Below, in pieces: positions 4,006 to 7,056 of a DNA stretch of 7,056 nucleotides. The number at the start of each line of letters is the position of its first letter. The first letter of the stretch is position 1. The position numbers and the translations under genes are program-made. Origin of the DNA: DAOOPX01 sp964653045 (GTDB lineage: Bacteria; Patescibacteriota; Microgenomatia; UBA1400; PJMF01); contig CAZZBW010000030.1 in assembly GCA_964653045.1 (NCBI GenBank), positions 1-7,056 on the forward strand. Direction: 5' to 3'. Under the pieces are notes generated by a model. The model searched no databases. It saw nothing but the letters and a program-made list of their open reading frames with translations, and was not told where the DNA came from.

Positions 4006-5700
4006 ATGCTTGCCGACACTCAGATAGAAAAGATTCTTATCGATAGTAAAAAACTAGTTGTTGCTGATTTAAATGAAGCTAAGAAGTTGGCTTTGGAAAG
4101 TAAAATTTCCCTACGCGACGCCGTAATTAAAGCAGAAAAATTAAGTGATGAGGAGATCGGGGCACTTGAAGCCGCAGTGTTTCAAGTGCCACACGTAGTC
4201 CTGACTAAAATTAGTATTTCTCCGGAATTAATCAAGATTGTGCCAGAGCATGTGGCGCAAAAGCAACTGGTAGTTGCTTTTGCGCGGTCTGACAAAGAGC
4301 TCAAGCTTGCCACAGCTGACCCACAAAACAAACGCGTGTTTGAGGCTATCGCCAAAAAAACCGGATTGCCAGTCTCGATTCATTACTCCACTGTCCAAGA
4401 CATCACTAATGTTATCTCGATTTATACCAAAGACTTACAGAAAAAGTTTGAAAAACTACTCGAAGTAGGGCTAGGTACGACCAAGTCACAGTCCGAAGCC
4501 TATGACCCGCCGATTGAAAAGATTGTCAATCTATTGATCACTTCTGCTTACGAGGACAAAGCCTCTGATATTCATATTGAACCAAAGGAAAATGAGCTGT
4601 TGGTTAGATTCCGGGTGGATGGAATTCTGTTTGACTCACTCAGCATTCCGATCAAGTTACACGATCGAATTGTGACTAGAATTAAGGTTTTATCCAGTCT
4701 TCGTACTGACGAACACATGAGTGCTCAAGACGGAAAGATGCAGATCTCACTCAGAGAAGAAAACCTCAACTTGCGTGTTTCAATTTTGCCAGTAGCCGAA
4801 GGAGAAAAGGTGGTTTTGCGTCTACTTTCTTCAAAATCTAGATCTTACACATTGGTTGATTTAGGGATGAACGAAAAGGATTTAGCCAAGCTGACCAAAG
4901 CCTTCAATAAACCCAATGGCATGATCCTCTCCACTGGTCCGACTGGCTCAGGTAAGACCACCTCGATTTACGCAATTTTGAAAGTAATTAACAGTCGCGA
5001 CAAAAACATCACTACCGTCGAAGATCCAATCGAGTACAAAATCGCCGGCGCCAATCAAGTGCAGGTAAACACCAAATCCAACTTGACCTTTGCTAACGGC
5101 TTGCGTTCTATCCTGCGCCAAGATCCTGACTATATTTTTGTCGGTGAAATTCGTGATAACGAAACTGCTGGTATTGCGGTTAACGCCGCCTTAACCGGTC
5201 ACTTAGTGTTTTCCACGCTTCACACCAACGACGCTCCTTCGGCTGTTCCACGCTTGATTGATATGAAAGTCGAGCCTTTTTTGGTGGCTTCCACTGTGAA
5301 CGTCATAGTTGGACAACGGTTAATTCGACGCATCTGTGATGATTGTCGCTACTCATTCACGGTTTCCAAACAAGAGCTACTCAACGATTTCTCGGCTGCT
5401 GATATCGACAAGCATTACATTCCAGTTGGTGACAAAAAAGAGATTAGATTATATAAGGGCAAGGGTTGCCCCAAGTGCCACTTCAGTGGCTACAGAGGAA
5501 GAATTGGGATATTTGAAGTGTTTGAAGTGACCAAAGAAATTCGTGAGCTAATTACGCTGAAGAAAGACGCTGATGAAATTGGCGCGCTGGCGCGCCAACA
5601 AGGTATGACCACGATGCTGGACGATGGTTTAGAAAAAATCACCAAAGGTCTTACTACGATCGAAGAGGTTTTGCGCGCCACCAAAGTTGAGTCAGAATAA
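4006..5700 (+). CDS. pilB: PilB/GspE-type pilus assembly ATPase
   Basis: 564 residues, full family length. It is a cytoplasmic hexameric ATPase that drives pilin polymerisation at the PilC platform. Residues 1 to about 145 form the MshEN/GspE N-terminal domain. The ATPase core follows: arginine-rich N2 region (about 165-270, DIHIEPKENELLVRFRVDG), Walker A GPTGSGKT (311-318), Asp box TVEDPIEY (337-344), Walker B with Glu381 (DYIFVGEIRD) and His box TLHTNDA (404-410). Cys444, Cys447, Cys488 and Cys491 form the tetracysteine zinc site of PilB/GspE, which argues against the retraction ATPase PilT. The start at 4006 is supported by the promoter geometry. pilC follows after 9 nt. Two perfect hairpins lie in codons 52-62 and 84-94. 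Confidence 0.95.
   Translation: MLADTQIEKILIDSKKLVVADLNEAKKLALESKISLRDAVIKAEKLSDEEIGALEAAVFQVPHVVLTKISISPELIKIVPEHVAQKQLVVAFARSDKELKLATADPQNKRVFEAIAKKTGLPVSIHYSTVQDITNVISIYTKDLQKKFEKLLEVGLGTTKSQSEAYDPPIEKIVNLLITSAYEDKASDIHIEPKENELLVRFRVDGILFDSLSIPIKLHDRIVTRIKVLSSLRTDEHMSAQDGKMQISLREENLNLRVSILPVAEGEKVVLRLLSSKSRSYTLVDLGMNEKDLAKLTKAFNKPNGMILSTGPTGSGKTTSIYAILKVINSRDKNITTVEDPIEYKIAGANQVQVNTKSNLTFANGLRSILRQDPDYIFVGEIRDNETAGIAVNAALTGHLVFSTLHTNDAPSAVPRLIDMKVEPFLVASTVNVIVGQRLIRRICDDCRYSFTVSKQELLNDFSAADIDKHYIPVGDKKEIRLYKGKGCPKCHFSGYRGRIGIFEVFEVTKEIRELITLKKDADEIGALARQQGMTTMLDDGLEKITKGLTTIEEVLRATKVESE
4161..4190. repeat. perfect 10-bp hairpin in pilB (first)
   Basis: GGCACTTGAA, 10-nt loop, TTCAAGTGCC: a perfect inverted repeat inside the N-terminal domain coding region. 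No T-run follows, so it is not an intrinsic terminator. Confidence 0.75.
4255..4285. repeat. perfect 14-bp hairpin in pilB (second)
   Basis: GCGCAAAAGCAACT, loop GGT, AGTTGCTTTTGCGC: a perfect 14-bp stem with a 3-nt loop, 64 nt after the first hairpin. It encodes part of AQKQLVVAFARS. No T-run follows on the plus strand. Confidence 0.85.
5579..5598. repeat. 9-bp near-palindrome late in pilB
   Basis: TTGGCGCGC, TG, GCGCGCCAA: a perfect 9-bp inverted repeat with a 2-nt centre. The centre is too small for a normal RNA loop without opening inner pairs. Possibly chance, since Ala and Arg codons favour GCGC. Confidence 0.5.
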
Positions 5701-5709
5701 TTAATCATT

Positions 5710-6798
5710 ATGACAACTGTTAAGCCTACCAAACCAGAGGATCAACCAGCTGAGTACAAGCTGCGCATCTCGGTCAAAGAGAAAATGCAGTTAATGGGCA
5801 ATTTGAGCACCATGCTCCGGGCTGGAATTCCGATCTTGGAAGTAGTTGTGTCACTTTTGGACGAAGCCAAGGGAAATCTCAAAAAAGTCTTAGAAACCGT
5901 CAAGGAAGACTTACAAGCTGGGATGATGCTTCATCAGTCTTTTGCCAGATTTCCCAACTCGTTCAATCGTGTCAGTATCAATCTGATCAAAGCTGCGGAA
6001 GAGGCCGGAACGCTCGAAGTTGCGCTCAAAGATGCTCAAGAAAGTTTACAGCGAGAAATGGAGTTTTCAGACAAGGTCAAATCGGCGATGATTTACCCCG
6101 TCTTTATTTTTTTGATTTTCATTGGAGTGATTATTATGATGTTGGTAGTGGTGATGCCCAAGATAGCGCAAGTGTTTGGACGGCTAGATATGGAGCTGTC
6201 GGCTATGACTAAACTGATGATTGCTTCTTCAAATTTATTGATGCATCACACAGTGACGGTGATTGCGGTCACTGCCACCATCATTTTTCTGATCGTATTA
6301 TTTTTCAAACTCAACCGTCGGTTTGTCAGTAACCTCCTTTTTTCTTTACCGGTTCTTTCTGGGCTAATTCGTCAGATCGATTTGACCAAGTTTTCGCGCA
6401 ACATGGCTTTACTGCTAAACTCTGGTTTGCCAATCGTTACTTGTCTCGAGCTGTCCAGCGAAGTAGTACTTAAGCACGACCTGCAAGTGCTGCTCAAAAA
6501 TGCTCATCAAAATATTACTGCCGGCAAGCGTTTTTCTGAGTGCCTGCGATCGGATAAAAAATTAGTGCCAGGGATGGTGATCAAGCTGATCGAGGTGGGT
6601 GAAAAAACCGGTACCCTCCAACAATCGATGAAAGATATCACCGAGATGTTAGATTACGAAGTCAGCAAGAGTTTGAAGAACGCCACTGCGATGCTCGAAC
6701 CAATTATGTTGGTGTTTGTCGGTGCAGGCGTGGGTGGGATGATGATGGCAATCATTGGCCCGATCTACGGTATGATTTCCAACGTCAACATGAGGTAA
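5710..6798 (+). CDS. pilC: PilC/GspF-type inner-membrane platform protein
   Basis: 362 residues, somewhat shorter than the usual 400 or so because the N-terminal extension is short. It is the integral membrane protein on which PilB assembles the pilus. Two T2SSF repeats are visible: the first at about 25-150 (LSTMLRAGIPILEVVVSL ... LIKAAEEAGTLEVAL), the second at about 226-350 (MALLLNSGLPIVTCLEL ... LIEVGEKTGTLQQSM). The paired AGIPI/SGLPI and E-x-GT-L motifs are diagnostic. Three membrane helices lie at about 129-151, 182-201 and 332-354, the last after the family EP (Glu330-Pro331). It starts 9 nt after pilB with no Shine-Dalgarno (TAATTAATCATT precedes the ATG). It is probably cotranscribed and translated by reinitiation. 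A response-regulator gene converges 3 nt after the stop. Confidence 0.94.
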   Translation: MTTVKPTKPEDQPAEYKLRISVKEKMQLMGNLSTMLRAGIPILEVVVSLLDEAKGNLKKVLETVKEDLQAGMMLHQSFARFPNSFNRVSINLIKAAEEAGTLEVALKDAQESLQREMEFSDKVKSAMIYPVFIFLIFIGVIIMMLVVVMPKIAQVFGRLDMELSAMTKLMIASSNLLMHHTVTVIAVTATIIFLIVLFFKLNRRFVSNLLFSLPVLSGLIRQIDLTKFSRNMALLLNSGLPIVTCLELSSEVVLKHDLQVLLKNAHQNITAGKRFSECLRSDKKLVPGMVIKLIEVGEKTGTLQQSMKDITEMLDYEVSKSLKNATAMLEPIMLVFVGAGVGGMMMAIIGPIYGMISNVNMR

Positions 6799-6801
6799 AA
6801 A

Positions 6802-7056
6802 CTATTTACCCAGTGCTGCTTTCACTTCCGCAACTAGTTGGTCTGGGGTGATATCAGCCTTGATCAAGCACTTTCTTACGCCTTGCTGGGTGACTTGCTT
6901 AACCACTGGATCGTGAGCCAAATTGGTCAAAAAGATAATGGAACTGAGCGGCGGATGGTTTTTGAGTTTTTTCAGCTCGGACAAAATCCCGATCCCATCA
7001 ATTTTGGGTAACATCACGTCGAGTAAAATCAAGTCATAGTGGTTGGCGGTGATTTT
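6802..7056 (-). CDS. response-regulator receiver domain protein, N-terminus missing
   Basis: The frame runs off the right edge, so the visible 84 residues lack the N-terminal strand with the acidic pair. The phospho-acceptor Asp is codon 7020-7018, in YDLILLDVMLPKIDG. The conserved Thr is in IIFLTNLAHD and the conserved Lys in CLIKAD; the usual Pro after that Lys is Ala. The frame ends soon after the last helix (LVAEVKAALGK, TAG), so there is no C-terminal output domain: it is a CheY-like single-domain regulator, or the last domain of a larger protein. It is tail to tail with pilC. CheY-like proteins steer pilus activity in some bacteria, but this arrangement alone does not show it. Confidence 0.88.
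   Translation of the reverse strand, partial: KITANHYDLILLDVMLPKIDGIGILSELKKLKNHPPLSSIIFLTNLAHDPVVKQVTQQGVRKCLIKADITPDQLVAEVKAALGK

Noticed and set aside
5513..5530. Tandem 9-bp repeat TTTGAAGTG in pilB
   Set aside because: It encodes the common FEVFEV stretch of GspE/PilB C-termini, so protein constraint explains it.
7030..7032. TTG as start of the response regulator
   Set aside because: It lies in the middle of the conserved receiver strand DLILLDVMLP, and the frame stays open to the window edge, so the gene is simply cut.
1..7056. Alternative genetic code with TGA as glycine
   Set aside because: TGA is not used as a stop in the nine frames, but no frame contains an in-frame TGA either, so the standard code fits.
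1..7056. CRISPR array, insertion sequence, tRNA, attachment site
   Set aside because: No spaced direct repeats, transposase frame, terminal repeats or cloverleaf were seen on either strand.

Overview
The window looks like a compact bacterial chromosome segment, most likely from the Candidate Phyla Radiation (Patescibacteria). No marker gene here fixes the lineage. The support is indirect: short intergenic gaps, almost no Shine-Dalgarno sequences, several start codons exactly 6 nt after a -10-like hexamer (leaderless transcription), a secreted protein of a type I associate from memory with such genomes, and a minimal PilB-PilC pair. The genetic code is standard. All nine stop codons seen are TAA or TAG, and no reading frame needs TGA as a sense codon.

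Left part, minus strand (1-1830). The left edge cuts a divergent 5S rRNA whose loop region seems to carry an extra GC-rich hairpin. Next comes a possible 32-residue small protein with a strong ribosome binding site (133-231); about 100 bases (232-337) hold only that site and nothing else I recognise. Then follow a Crp/Fnr-type transcription regulator (338-1033) and a membrane-anchored secreted protein with an acidic, Ca-site-like C-terminus (1105-1830). The terminator of the secreted-protein gene runs directly into the extended -10 promoter of the regulator.

Middle, plus strand (1917-3688). This is an SOS mutagenesis cassette: UmuD (self-cleaving, LexA-like) and UmuC (Y-family DNA polymerase, subunit of Pol V). 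The genes are not translationally coupled. Each has its own promoter, and the umuC promoter contains a perfect 17-bp palindrome that looks like a repressor operator. After umuC, a small basic membrane protein lies convergently on the minus strand (3706-3915).

Right part (4006-7056). pilB (assembly ATPase) and pilC (inner-membrane platform) form a two-gene type IV pilus operon on the plus strand. pilB contains two perfect hairpins near the start of its coding region. A response-regulator receiver domain, cut by the right edge, meets pilC tail to tail with only 3 nt between.

Functionally, the window joins DNA damage tolerance (UmuDC), pilus assembly (PilBC) and two potential regulators (Crp-like, CheY-like). 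Nothing in the sequence shows that either regulator controls its neighbours. The most unusual signals are in expression architecture (leaderless promoters, an operator, terminator/promoter overlap, intragenic hairpins) and in the 5S region, rather than in a new multi-gene system.
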